From: UBA8516 sp035457865
Lineage (GTDB): Archaea; Thermoproteota; Nitrososphaeria; Nitrososphaerales; Nitrosopumilaceae
NCBI GenBank assembly: GCA_035457865.1
Contig: DATIAR010000040.1
Coordinates: 1-6,812 of the forward strand
Length of the DNA: 6,812 nt
Direction: 5' to 3'
A program made the translations under genes and the position numbers. The notes below the pieces were generated by a model that did not search any database, was not told where the DNA came from, and saw only the letters and a program-made list of their open reading frames with translations. Shown piece by piece: positions 1-5,014 of this stretch. Every line of letters starts with the position of its first letter. The first letter of the stretch is position 1.

Positions 1-1
1 T

Positions 2-328
2 GAAGCAGGAAGTGGCATAAACCATGTAAGTAAGGATCTAACAGTAACGCAAAGTACTGAGGGAGGCATTACAATTCTTTTAGACAAAAACAGTTACAAG
101 ATAGATGAAATAATACAAATCAAAGGCAGCGGAGCAAGTCCATCCCATACTGTAGTGATAAAGATTTTGAAAGACCAGACTGAAATTACAAAACTTAGTA
201 TCGTATCCACAGGAATTGGAACATATAGCACTATTTGGAAAGTATCGACTAATCTAAGCCCTGGAACATATACAATAAAAGTTATCGATGAGCCAAAGAG
301 TGCAGAAACCACCTTTACAGTGCAATGA
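2..328 (+). CDS. C-terminal part of a secreted Ig-like/beta-sandwich domain protein (5' end outside window)
   Basis: A reading frame is open from the left edge to a TGA at 326-328, giving 108 residues with no stop and no obvious start, so this is the 3' end of a longer gene. Residues about 23-108 look like one beta-sandwich repeat: alternating hydrophobic strands, a KNSYKIDEIIQIKGSG opening, a GTYSTIWKV strand, and an LSPGTYTIKVID strand followed by a TTFTV ending. This layout is typical of the Ig-like or macroglobulin-like repeats of large thaumarchaeal surface and S-layer-associated proteins (family knowledge). There is no Cys and no C-terminal membrane helix or sorting tail, so anchoring, if any, lies upstream. 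A cell-surface role is inferred. The coding frame is well supported; the exact domain family is not. Confidence 0.7.
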   Translation, partial: EAGSGINHVSKDLTVTQSTEGGITILLDKNSYKIDEIIQIKGSGASPSHTVVIKILKDQTEITKLSIVSTGIGTYSTIWKVSTNLSPGTYTIKVIDEPKSAETTFTVQ

Positions 329-422
329 TCGGTTAGAAAATCTTAACAGAACTAATAGACACAAACCCCGAATTTGAACACCAAGAATTTCTAATGTCTA
401 ACCTCCAATATCTTACCAGAAG

Positions 423-445
423 TTTATATCAAAACACTTATTATT
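423..445 (+). promoter_or_regulatory. Candidate TATA elements for the OB-fold gene
   Basis: Two AT-rich boxes precede the start at 467. TTTATATC (423-430) would place transcription start near 451, giving a leader of about 16 nt. CTTATTATT (437-445) would place it at or next to 467, giving a leaderless mRNA. Archaeal TATA boxes normally lie about 25-27 nt upstream of the start site. Which one is used cannot be decided from sequence alone. Confidence 0.35.
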
Positions 446-466
446 TGAACATGAAAAAATTGGCTG

Positions 467-766
467 ATGACTGACATAAGCCAGTTGAACAAGCCCCAGA
501 ATAGACTTGAACCAGTAGAAGGCACAATTGAAAGCATCAGTGAACCAAGGACTGTAAACCTAAAAACAGGAGGACAGGCACAAGTTGCGGATGCGATCCT
601 AAAGGATAACACTGGTCAGATCAAACTCACGTTGTGGGATGCTCAAATAAAAATGGTAAAACCAGGCTCCAAAATAAGAGTAGAAAATGGATACATTACA
701 AGCTTCAAAGGAGAAAATTCCCTCAATGTGGGAAAATATGGCAAGCTAAATGTAATCGAGTTCTAA
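467..766 (+). CDS. Single OB-fold ssDNA-binding protein, Sulfolobus SSB/RPA-like
   Basis: This 99-residue protein is essentially one OB fold that should bind single-stranded nucleic acid in replication, repair or RNA metabolism. The core resembles Sulfolobus SSB (recalled, not aligned by software): VADAILKDNTGQIKLTLWD at 40-58, then VKPGSKIRVENGYITSFKG at 64-82 and SLNVG at 85-89. The three aromatic residues that stack on ssDNA in SsoSSB (Trp56, Trp75, Phe79) correspond by spacing to Trp57, Tyr76 and Phe80. The protein ends right after the fold and lacks the Gly/Arg-rich, acidic protein-interaction tail of SsoSSB. It appears to be a single gene, converging on the PAC2 gene with a 21-bp gap. 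ATG at 467 is the natural start; a 7-codon ORF beginning at 451 overlaps it. Alternatives are an RPA subunit or a tRNA/helicase-type OB protein. Confidence 0.85.
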   Translation: MTDISQLNKPQNRLEPVEGTIESISEPRTVNLKTGGQAQVADAILKDNTGQIKLTLWDAQIKMVKPGSKIRVENGYITSFKGENSLNVGKYGKLNVIEF

Positions 767-775
767 ACTTTAGAA
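761..775. repeat. Perfect 7-bp inverted repeat at a convergent gene end
   Basis: TTCTAAA C TTTAGAA is a perfect palindrome around one central base. It includes the last codons of the OB-fold gene and lies in the 21-bp gap before the PAC2 stop. It could support weak folding in transcripts from either side, but with a 1-nt centre and only A/T-rich pairs a stable hairpin is doubtful. Confidence 0.3.
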
Positions 776-787
776 AATTTACTCTGA

Positions 788-1564
788 TTAGCTAATATAT
801 CCAAGTTTTTTGTCTTGAGGAGGTAGTGGCAATTGTTCAGTGGACTGTCGTTGCCCCATTTGTTCTTCTACTGTTTTAATTAATTGGTCCGTTTCTTGTG
901 CTTTTTTGATAAGAGTAGTCATGTCTAATTTTAGTCCCAGTATTTTTGAAAGAATTTCAAGAATCGCTTTTGATGCTTTTGCGTCAACAACATATCCTGA
1001 TGTTTCACCAAGCAAGCAAACTCCTGTTATTCCTCTAGTTTTTCCTGCACCTATCACCAGCCCATTCATTCCAGTAATGCTTCCTCCATTCATTGTAAAG
1101 ATTCCTTGCTTCGAAAATTCTTTTATTACTTGTAGTGATGTGCTAGTTCCATAAACTTTGGGATTTTTTGAAAAAGTACCAGTAATGAAGGCTGCAAGTG
1201 TGTAAATGTTTTTTACACCAAGTTTTTCGCAAATTCCTATAATTTCTTCTGCCATTGCATATTCACTTTCTGGGGTAACAGGTTGTGCATCTCCAGTTAG
1301 CAATATGATATCATCGGGTTTGTTCTTACAATAATACAATGTATTTTTCATCAAATCTATTGTACCATCATCTTGTATGGAGACTTGTGGTGGAAATGAT
1401 GAAGAAAATATGTTTGCAAACTGCACTCCTTTGAGTTCTTCTATCAAATAATCAACTGCAATTTTTCCTACATATCCACTTCCTGGCAATCCACAAATAA
1501 GATGCGGATTTTTTAGTTTGGGCATTTCAGAAATTTCAACAATAATTTTCGATTGAGATGACAT
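788..1564 (-). CDS. PAC2-family protein (archaeal proteasome-assembly-chaperone-like, COG2047 type)
   Basis: This 258-residue protein has the PAC2 layout: a glycine-rich GLPGSGYVGKIAVDYLI near 25-41, TGDAQP at 90-95, a central GSITGMNGLV at 161-170 and CLLGETSGY at 183-191, followed by helices and a charged C-terminal extension. In eukaryotes PAC2 helps assemble proteasome alpha rings. Archaeal members (PbaA/PbaB) form oligomers and at least some bind the 20S core through a C-terminal hydrophobic-Tyr-X tail. Here the tail ends Gly-Tyr-Ile-Ser, so Tyr is third from last, not penultimate; a canonical HbYX tail is absent. The protein is probably cytosolic. ATG at 1564 is supported by a TATA-like box about 27 bp upstream. 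The family call is strong; a proteasome role in this organism is inferred. The upstream basic-tail gene on the same strand is 44 bp away. Confidence 0.85.
   Translation of the reverse strand: MSSQSKIIVEISEMPKLKNPHLICGLPGSGYVGKIAVDYLIEELKGVQFANIFSSSFPPQVSIQDDGTIDLMKNTLYYCKNKPDDIILLTGDAQPVTPESEYAMAEEIIGICEKLGVKNIYTLAAFITGTFSKNPKVYGTSTSLQVIKEFSKQGIFTMNGGSITGMNGLVIGAGKTRGITGVCLLGETSGYVVDAKASKAILEILSKILGLKLDMTTLIKKAQETDQLIKTVEEQMGQRQSTEQLPLPPQDKKLGYIS
806..811 (+). terminator. T6 run, candidate terminator of the OB-fold gene
   Basis: Archaeal transcription commonly ends at T-rich tracts without a hairpin. The first clear T-run on the + strand after the OB-fold stop is T6 at 806-811, which lies inside the 3' end of the opposing PAC2 gene. 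No better tract fits in the 21-bp gap. Confidence 0.3.
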
Positions 1565-1585
1565 GGATTCATAGGTAAATCCATT

Positions 1586-1596
1586 CCATATTAATG
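1586..1596 (-). promoter_or_regulatory. TATA-like box for the PAC2 gene
   Basis: On the minus strand this reads CATTAATATGG, centred about 27 bp upstream of the ATG at 1564. That is the spacing expected for a leaderless archaeal transcript. It sits in the 44-bp gap behind the coiled-coil gene and suggests PAC2 can be transcribed independently. Confidence 0.5.
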
Positions 1597-1608
1597 AAGC
1601 GTAGAATC

Positions 1609-2448
1609 TTATCTTCTAGGTTTTGATTTTACTTTTCGTTTTGCCTTTCTTGTTTTTGCTTCATGTTTTACTTTTGGTTTGCGTTTTTTTGCTTTTCTTG
1701 TTCTCGTCTTTGATCTTTTCGTGGTTTTAGATTTTTTTACTTTCCTTATCTTTCGTTTTGCCTTTGATTTTCGTTTTATCTTTTTCTTAGCTATTCTTTT
1801 TGCTTTTCTCTTTTTAGCTTGTAAAATTGCAAGCCTCTCAGTAATTTTAATAAGATTATGTTTTGCCTGTTGTTCTTGCTTCATTTTTGATTTAACCTGT
1901 GAACGTAATATTTCTTCTGCCCTAGAACTTGATTTGAATTGTTCTAAAAGCAAGGGTTTTGTTTGTGCTTGTGCCCTTATTTGTAAATCAATTTTGGATT
2001 TTGATTTCGTCACATCTCCAATTTGTTTTGCAAGTCTTTCTTCTGCTGCGCGTCTTTGTTTTATTTCAGAATGCAATTCAGCAATCTTTTGATCTATGGA
2101 TTTCATTTTCTCAGAAATGCGTGCCTTATCCTCTGGAGAACTGGAAAACTCCATTTCTTGTGCGATTCGCTCCTTTTCTTCTTCATTGAGTTTAAGTCGG
2201 CCTTCTGCAGCTGTCTTTAATCTTTGTACACTTTCCTTTTGAGCAGTGTATTGATTAAGAAGTTGTGAAATTTCCTCTTTTTTTCTAAGAGCTGCGTCTT
2301 TTTTCTTTTCAAGAGAAGAGAGTCCTGAAGAAGATTTACGTTTTAATGAAAGAGTGGATTGAAGCCTATTTTCACTTTGTCTTCTGCTCTTTGTTGCCTC
2401 GATTTTCTTATTTTTATAGGACTTGACAAGATTTGAGAGAGATGCCAT
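1609..2448 (-). CDS. Coiled-coil protein with a long Lys/Arg-rich C-terminal tail, function unknown
   Basis: I do not recognise a named family. The 279-residue protein has three parts. Residues 1-45 are basic and Ser-rich. Residues about 46-210 are strongly charged, almost Gly- and Pro-free and heptad-like, as in a long coiled coil (for example KKKDAALRKKEEISQLLNQ and QKIAELHSEIKQRRAAEERL), with a short break near 101-105 (FSSSP). Residues 211-279 form an extreme basic tail: by hand count 43 of 69 residues are Lys or Arg and only one is acidic. There is no Cys, signal peptide or membrane segment. The tail recalls histone H1 tails and bacterial H1-like proteins, so binding to DNA, RNA or another polyanion is a reasonable inference; the coiled coil implies oligomers or a rod. 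ATG at 2448 is the first good start. The PAC2 gene follows 44 bp downstream but seems to have its own promoter. Low-complexity T-rich frames on the opposite strand are shadows of the tail. Confidence 0.8.
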   Translation of the reverse strand: MASLSNLVKSYKNKKIEATKSRRQSENRLQSTLSLKRKSSSGLSSLEKKKDAALRKKEEISQLLNQYTAQKESVQRLKTAAEGRLKLNEEEKERIAQEMEFSSSPEDKARISEKMKSIDQKIAELHSEIKQRRAAEERLAKQIGDVTKSKSKIDLQIRAQAQTKPLLLEQFKSSSRAEEILRSQVKSKMKQEQQAKHNLIKITERLAILQAKKRKAKRIAKKKIKRKSKAKRKIRKVKKSKTTKRSKTRTRKAKKRKPKVKHEAKTRKAKRKVKSKPRR

Positions 2449-2469
2449 AATGCCATAGAGAGATTTTGT

Positions 2470-2480
2470 ACTCGATTAAG
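2470..2480 (-). promoter_or_regulatory. Weak TATA-like element for the coiled-coil gene
   Basis: The minus strand reads CTTAATCGAG about 23-32 bp upstream of the ATG at 2448, at roughly leaderless spacing. The match to an archaeal TATA box is weak. It lies in the 161-bp divergent gap 2449-2609, which otherwise shows only AT-rich sequence and no RNA gene. Confidence 0.25.
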
Positions 2481-2580
2481 TTTTTGCTATGATTAGGAAT
2501 TGACATAAAAGTTAATATTTTTCACATCTTTTGTGATTTTTAACAAAATTTTCAAATGCCATATTCTTTCAATCTAGTGG

Positions 2581-2590
2581 ATTTTATTTG
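2581..2590 (+). promoter_or_regulatory. TATA-like box for the 103-residue ORF
   Basis: ATTTTATTTG is centred about 25 bp upstream of the ATG at 2610, consistent with a leaderless or near-leaderless archaeal transcript. No Shine-Dalgarno-like sequence is seen before the ATG. Confidence 0.4.
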
Positions 2591-2609
2591 GTAATGTTAA
2601 AGAATTGAT

Positions 2610-2921
2610 ATGAATTTTCATCCATCCCAGCTGCCAATACTAAAAACTTTCGAGATTAATGATGAATCACAAGTATCTGATGCTGTGTCAGAAATGATAA
2701 TGTTAGGATTTTCAAATCAGAAAGGTGCATTTAAAGTGTTAATGACAAATGAAAAAAACCTTGCTAAAAAAATTGGATTTTTAATAATGAATGAAATTAA
2801 TTTTGGGTTACGTAAAACAAAACAGGAACGAGATGTTATGTATTGGATATTTCATCATGATAAATCTCATTATGCGATGACATTAATAAGTTCCAAAGTT
2901 TTTAATGAATTAGGTTTCTGA
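2610..2921 (+). CDS. Hypothetical 103-residue protein
   Basis: I do not recognise this protein. It is soluble-looking, has no Cys, no signal peptide and no membrane segment. Residues about 20-32 (SQVSDAVSEMIML) and 49-65 (KNLAKKIGFLIMNEINF) look helical, and a central patch is aromatic/His-rich (MYWIFHHDKSHY, 77-88). The reading frame uses codons like its neighbours (Lys AAA, Asn AAT, Ile ATA/ATT, Leu TTA), and a TATA-like box stands at the right distance, so it is probably a real gene. Its last 12 bp overlap the 3' end of the converging PAP2 gene. Possibly a lineage-restricted archaeal protein; no function can be assigned. Confidence 0.65.
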   Translation: MNFHPSQLPILKTFEINDESQVSDAVSEMIMLGFSNQKGAFKVLMTNEKNLAKKIGFLIMNEINFGLRKTKQERDVMYWIFHHDKSHYAMTLISSKVFNELGF

Positions 2922-3572
2922 TTTTTCAAATATTAGATGCAGTTTAAGTTTTTTTGATATTATGCCAGCAACTAATACTCCAAGTATAACACCGCCTATT
3001 ACATCCGTGAGATAGTGTTGCAAAACGTAAACTCTGCTAATAGAAACAAAAAATGGATACATCCATAACAGATAGCATCCTCTTGGAAATCTTCGTGACA
3101 ATGCAATTCCAATAACTAATGCAAATGTAGCAGTTCTTGTAGCATGACCTGATGGAAACGAAGATGTTCCAGATCCAAAAAATGAGAATGTATCTTTTTC
3201 AAGTGGAATAGGAAATGGTTCTCCCTTAAAATCCAGATTTGGTCTCTCTTGGCCAACTGATTCTTTTATGTACGCAGAGGCAATAGTTCCTGCCAAAACT
3301 GATAGGATCAGTATTAATCCCAATCGTCTTGTGCGTTTTTTGATAAACAGTCCCAAACTGAAAATAATCATATAAAACAGACTACCAATCTCTGTGAAGA
3401 TCTGCATTGCAAGGTCTAGAGATGGTTTTCCTCCAATTGATTGAGCATAGTTTAAGATGGCATCATCCATAGGTTTTGTAATTTTTGCATAGACAAGAAT
3501 TGCTATGAAAATAAAAATTATGCTAAGTAAAAAAAACTTCCTTGATCGTATATCAAAAGCCCATTGTTGCAT
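2910..3572 (-). CDS. PAP2-superfamily membrane phosphatase (candidate polyprenyl-diphosphate or lipid phosphatase)
   Basis: This 220-residue integral membrane protein carries the full PAP2 acid-phosphatase signature. Motif 1 is K103-x6-R110-P111 (KESVGQERP), motif 2 is P140-S-G-H143, and motif 3 is S179-R180-x5-H186-x3-D190 (SRVYVLQHYLTD). His143 and His186 are the expected acid/base and nucleophile, so it should be active. Hydrophobic segments lie near residues 12-29, 57-77, 84-102, 146-158, 166-180 and 190-206, giving the usual six helices. Family members dephosphorylate lipid phosphates; recycling of the polyprenyl/dolichyl diphosphate carrier for surface glycosylation is a plausible role but is inferred. 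The ATG at 3572 is fixed by an in-frame TAA directly before it. The upstream GGTG (minus strand, 3583-3580) could act as a Shine-Dalgarno site. The 3' end overlaps the converging gene by 12 bp. Confidence 0.9.
   Translation of the reverse strand: MQQWAFDIRSRKFFLLSIIFIFIAILVYAKITKPMDDAILNYAQSIGGKPSLDLAMQIFTEIGSLFYMIIFSLGLFIKKRTRRLGLILILSVLAGTIASAYIKESVGQERPNLDFKGEPFPIPLEKDTFSFFGSGTSSFPSGHATRTATFALVIGIALSRRFPRGCYLLWMYPFFVSISRVYVLQHYLTDVIGGVILGVLVAGIISKKLKLHLIFEKSET
2922..2955 (+). terminator. T-rich tracts, candidate terminator of the 103-residue ORF
   Basis: T5 (2922-2926) follows the stop codon directly and T7 (2949-2955) comes about 30 bp later, a pattern that fits archaeal U-tract termination. 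Both tracts lie within the coding 3' end of the PAP2 gene on the other strand, where the T7 reflects Lys codons. Confidence 0.4.
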
Positions 3573-3605
3573 TTATTTACACCATAACCATTTTTTCATA
3601 CACAT

Positions 3606-3614
3606 CAATAATTT
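3606..3614 (-). promoter_or_regulatory. Candidate TATA box for the PAP2 gene
   Basis: The minus strand reads AAATTATTG, which would put transcription start near 3585 and give a leader of about 12 nt that includes a GGTG Shine-Dalgarno-like site (3583-3580). A poorer box, TGTGTATGA at 3595-3603, is an alternative at leaderless spacing. Confidence 0.3.
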
Positions 3615-3692
3615 GATCTCTAGATCTCTCTTTATTAAATAACATCTTATCTAAATTAATGTAATTTGAAAGAATTATAGTAAATATCATTA

Positions 3693-3767
3693 ATGGAGAA
3701 TCTAATAACTTATCAGCTATCTACAGAGATGATTGACAGGTGTGAATTTAATAGATCCATATGGTAG
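3693..3767 (+). other. 24-codon ORF in the pgk upstream region (uncertain)
   Basis: ATG at 3693 opens a frame ending with TAG at 3765-3767 and encoding MENLITYQLSTEMIDRCEFN plus RSIW. It lies in the 233-bp gap between the PAP2 and pgk starts. There is no convincing Shine-Dalgarno site and only loose AT-rich sequence where a TATA box would sit. It may be chance; it is recorded because it occupies most of the sequence before the pgk promoter. Confidence 0.15.
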
Positions 3768-3798
3768 ACTAAAAGATTTTAACTATACCAAAGGATAG
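3742..3798 (+). other. 18-codon ORF with a MoaA-like N-terminus (uncertain)
   Basis: A GTG at 3742 opens a frame ending with TAG at 3796-3798, eight bases before the pgk start. The peptide VNLIDPYGRLKDFNYTKG has the L-x-D-x-x-G-R pattern seen at the start of MoaA-type radical SAM proteins, but it stops before any CxxxCxxC cluster motif. It could be a leader peptide, a short gene remnant or chance. Confidence 0.15.
3776..3787 (+). promoter_or_regulatory. TATA-like box for pgk
   Basis: ATTTTAACTATA is preceded by the purine stretch AAAAG at 3771-3775, which could serve as a BRE. Its centre is about 24-27 bp upstream of the GTG at 3806, which fits a leaderless or nearly leaderless transcript beginning at the GTG. 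Confidence 0.45.
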
Positions 3799-3805
3799 GA
3801 TCGCC

Positions 3806-5014
3806 GTGAGACTTCTTACACTTGATGATTTAAAAACTAAAGGCAAGACTGTTTTTCTTCGTGTGGATATGAATTGTCCCATAGATCCAAAGACAATGGA
3901 AATAATTGAAACAAGCAGGATACGTGAATCCACAGAATCACTAAAAGATCTTGAAGGCGCAAAAGTTGTCATAGCATCACACCAAGGAAGAGTTGGAAAC
4001 AAGGACTACACAGGAATGGAAAAACATGCAAAAGTGCTTGAAAAAATTCTTGATCATCCTATAAAATATGTCGAAGATGTAATTGGTTCTGATGCCCAAA
4101 GAGAGATAAAAAAAATGAATGATGGAGAGATACTTTTACTTGATAATCTAAGACTATGTGCGGAAGAAAATTACGAGTTTACTCCTGCTGAAGCGTCTAA
4201 GACTATCATGGTAAGTAGGCTTTCCAAACTTTTTGATTTATGCGTATTAGATTCTTTTCCAAGCTCACATAGATCACATCCTTCCATAGTAGGATTTTCG
4301 CATATTTTACCTGCCTGTGCAGGAAGATTAGTTGAACGTGAAGTACGTAAGCTTGATGAGATAATGACTGTTGCAAAAGCTCCGCACGTTATAGTTCTTG
4401 GTGGTTCAAAAGTCATGGACAGATTGGAGGCTATAAAGACATTAATTCAAAGTGGAAGAGCGGATCAGGTCTTACTTACCGGAGTTATTGCTAATGTATT
4501 CATGCGAGCCCAAGGTAGAATAAAATTCCCACTAGACATAAAAAGAGAAGAAGAGGTCATCTCAAAAGCTCATTCACTTATTGGTGAATATCCGGATGTC
4601 TTTACAACACCTGTTGATATAGCCATAGAAAGAAATGGAAAAAGAGTAGAAATGGATGTCAGAGAGATCGGTAAAGGTGACAAGATACTAGATCTTGGAC
4701 CAAAAACAGTTGAACATTACATGAAATCAATACGTGGTGCAGGGACAGTCTTTATCAGTGGCCCAGCAGGATTTTTTGAAAATGATAATTTCAAGTTTGG
4801 AACAGAGAGTCTTCTTCGTGGTGTTGCGGATTCTTTTGCCACAACAATTGTTAGTGGTGGTCATCTTACCGCAGCACTAAAAAGATATGGTCTTGCAGAA
4901 AAGATACATCACATAAGTACAGCAGGTGGAGCACTGGTGTTATATTTAACAGGAGTAAAGCTTCCAATGATTCAGTCTCTTGAAGAGGCTGCACAACGAT
5001 ACAGAACTAAATAG
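3806..5014 (+). CDS. pgk: Phosphoglycerate kinase (archaeal type), GTG start
   Basis: This enzyme interconverts 1,3-bisphosphoglycerate plus ADP and 3-phosphoglycerate plus ATP in the cytosol. In an autotrophic thaumarchaeon it would run mainly in the gluconeogenic direction (inferred). The 402-residue length is normal. Landmarks in order are FLRVDMNCPID (17-27), SRIR (37-40), ASHQGR (57-62), LDNLRLCAEE (112-121), RSHPSIVGF (156-164), the nucleotide-site GGSKV (199-203), SGPAGFFE (318-325), SGGHLTAA (350-357) and ISTAGGA (370-376). Both Rossmann-like lobes are complete. The usual bacterial/eukaryotic GGGD is SGGH here, and the Glu after GGAS is replaced (GGALVL). GTG at 3806 is chosen because an in-frame TAA lies at 3770-3772 with no ATG between, and a TATA-like box sits at leaderless spacing; AGGAT at 3797-3801 is a weak Shine-Dalgarno candidate. 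The 3' end overlaps the zinc-ribbon gene by 8 bp. Confidence 0.97.
   Translation: MRLLTLDDLKTKGKTVFLRVDMNCPIDPKTMEIIETSRIRESTESLKDLEGAKVVIASHQGRVGNKDYTGMEKHAKVLEKILDHPIKYVEDVIGSDAQREIKKMNDGEILLLDNLRLCAEENYEFTPAEASKTIMVSRLSKLFDLCVLDSFPSSHRSHPSIVGFSHILPACAGRLVEREVRKLDEIMTVAKAPHVIVLGGSKVMDRLEAIKTLIQSGRADQVLLTGVIANVFMRAQGRIKFPLDIKREEEVISKAHSLIGEYPDVFTTPVDIAIERNGKRVEMDVREIGKGDKILDLGPKTVEHYMKSIRGAGTVFISGPAGFFENDNFKFGTESLLRGVADSFATTIVSGGHLTAALKRYGLAEKIHHISTAGGALVLYLTGVKLPMIQSLEEAAQRYRTK

Noticed and set aside
94..312. Hydrophobic open frame on the - strand at the left edge
   Set aside because: The + strand frame reads as a continuous beta-sandwich domain open to the edge; the - frame is the hydrophobic complement of beta-strand codons.
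331..403. 7-bp inverted repeat GGTTAGA (331-337) / TCTAACC (397-403) in the gap before the OB-fold gene
   Set aside because: The arms are short, 59 bp apart and do not extend; expected by chance in AT-rich DNA.
339..421. Imperfect direct repeat ATCTTAACAGAA / ATCTTACCAGAA in the same gap
   Set aside because: There is only one pair, with a mismatch and no link to a promoter; too little to call an operator.
424..612. Open frame on the - strand over the OB-fold start
   Set aside because: It is antisense to a strongly supported SSB-like OB-fold protein.
840..1154. Open frame on the + strand inside the PAC2 gene
   Set aside because: The opposite strand encodes a clear PAC2 protein with conserved motifs across this region; the + frame has no recognisable domain.
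1679..2220. Several Phe/Leu/Cys-rich open frames on the + strand opposite the coiled-coil gene
   Set aside because: They are antisense shadows of Lys/Arg/Glu-rich coding sequence (AAA/AAG read as TTT/CTT); no promoter, no domain, low complexity.
3573..3805. Possible tRNA or structured RNA in the largest intergenic gap
   Set aside because: No cloverleaf, no T-loop-like GTTCAAATC and no GC-rich stems; the region is AT-rich with only promoter-like and short-ORF signals.
4171..4416. Open frame on the - strand within pgk, and a similar one at 3769-4002
   Set aside because: Both lie opposite conserved phosphoglycerate kinase motifs and show no domain of their own.
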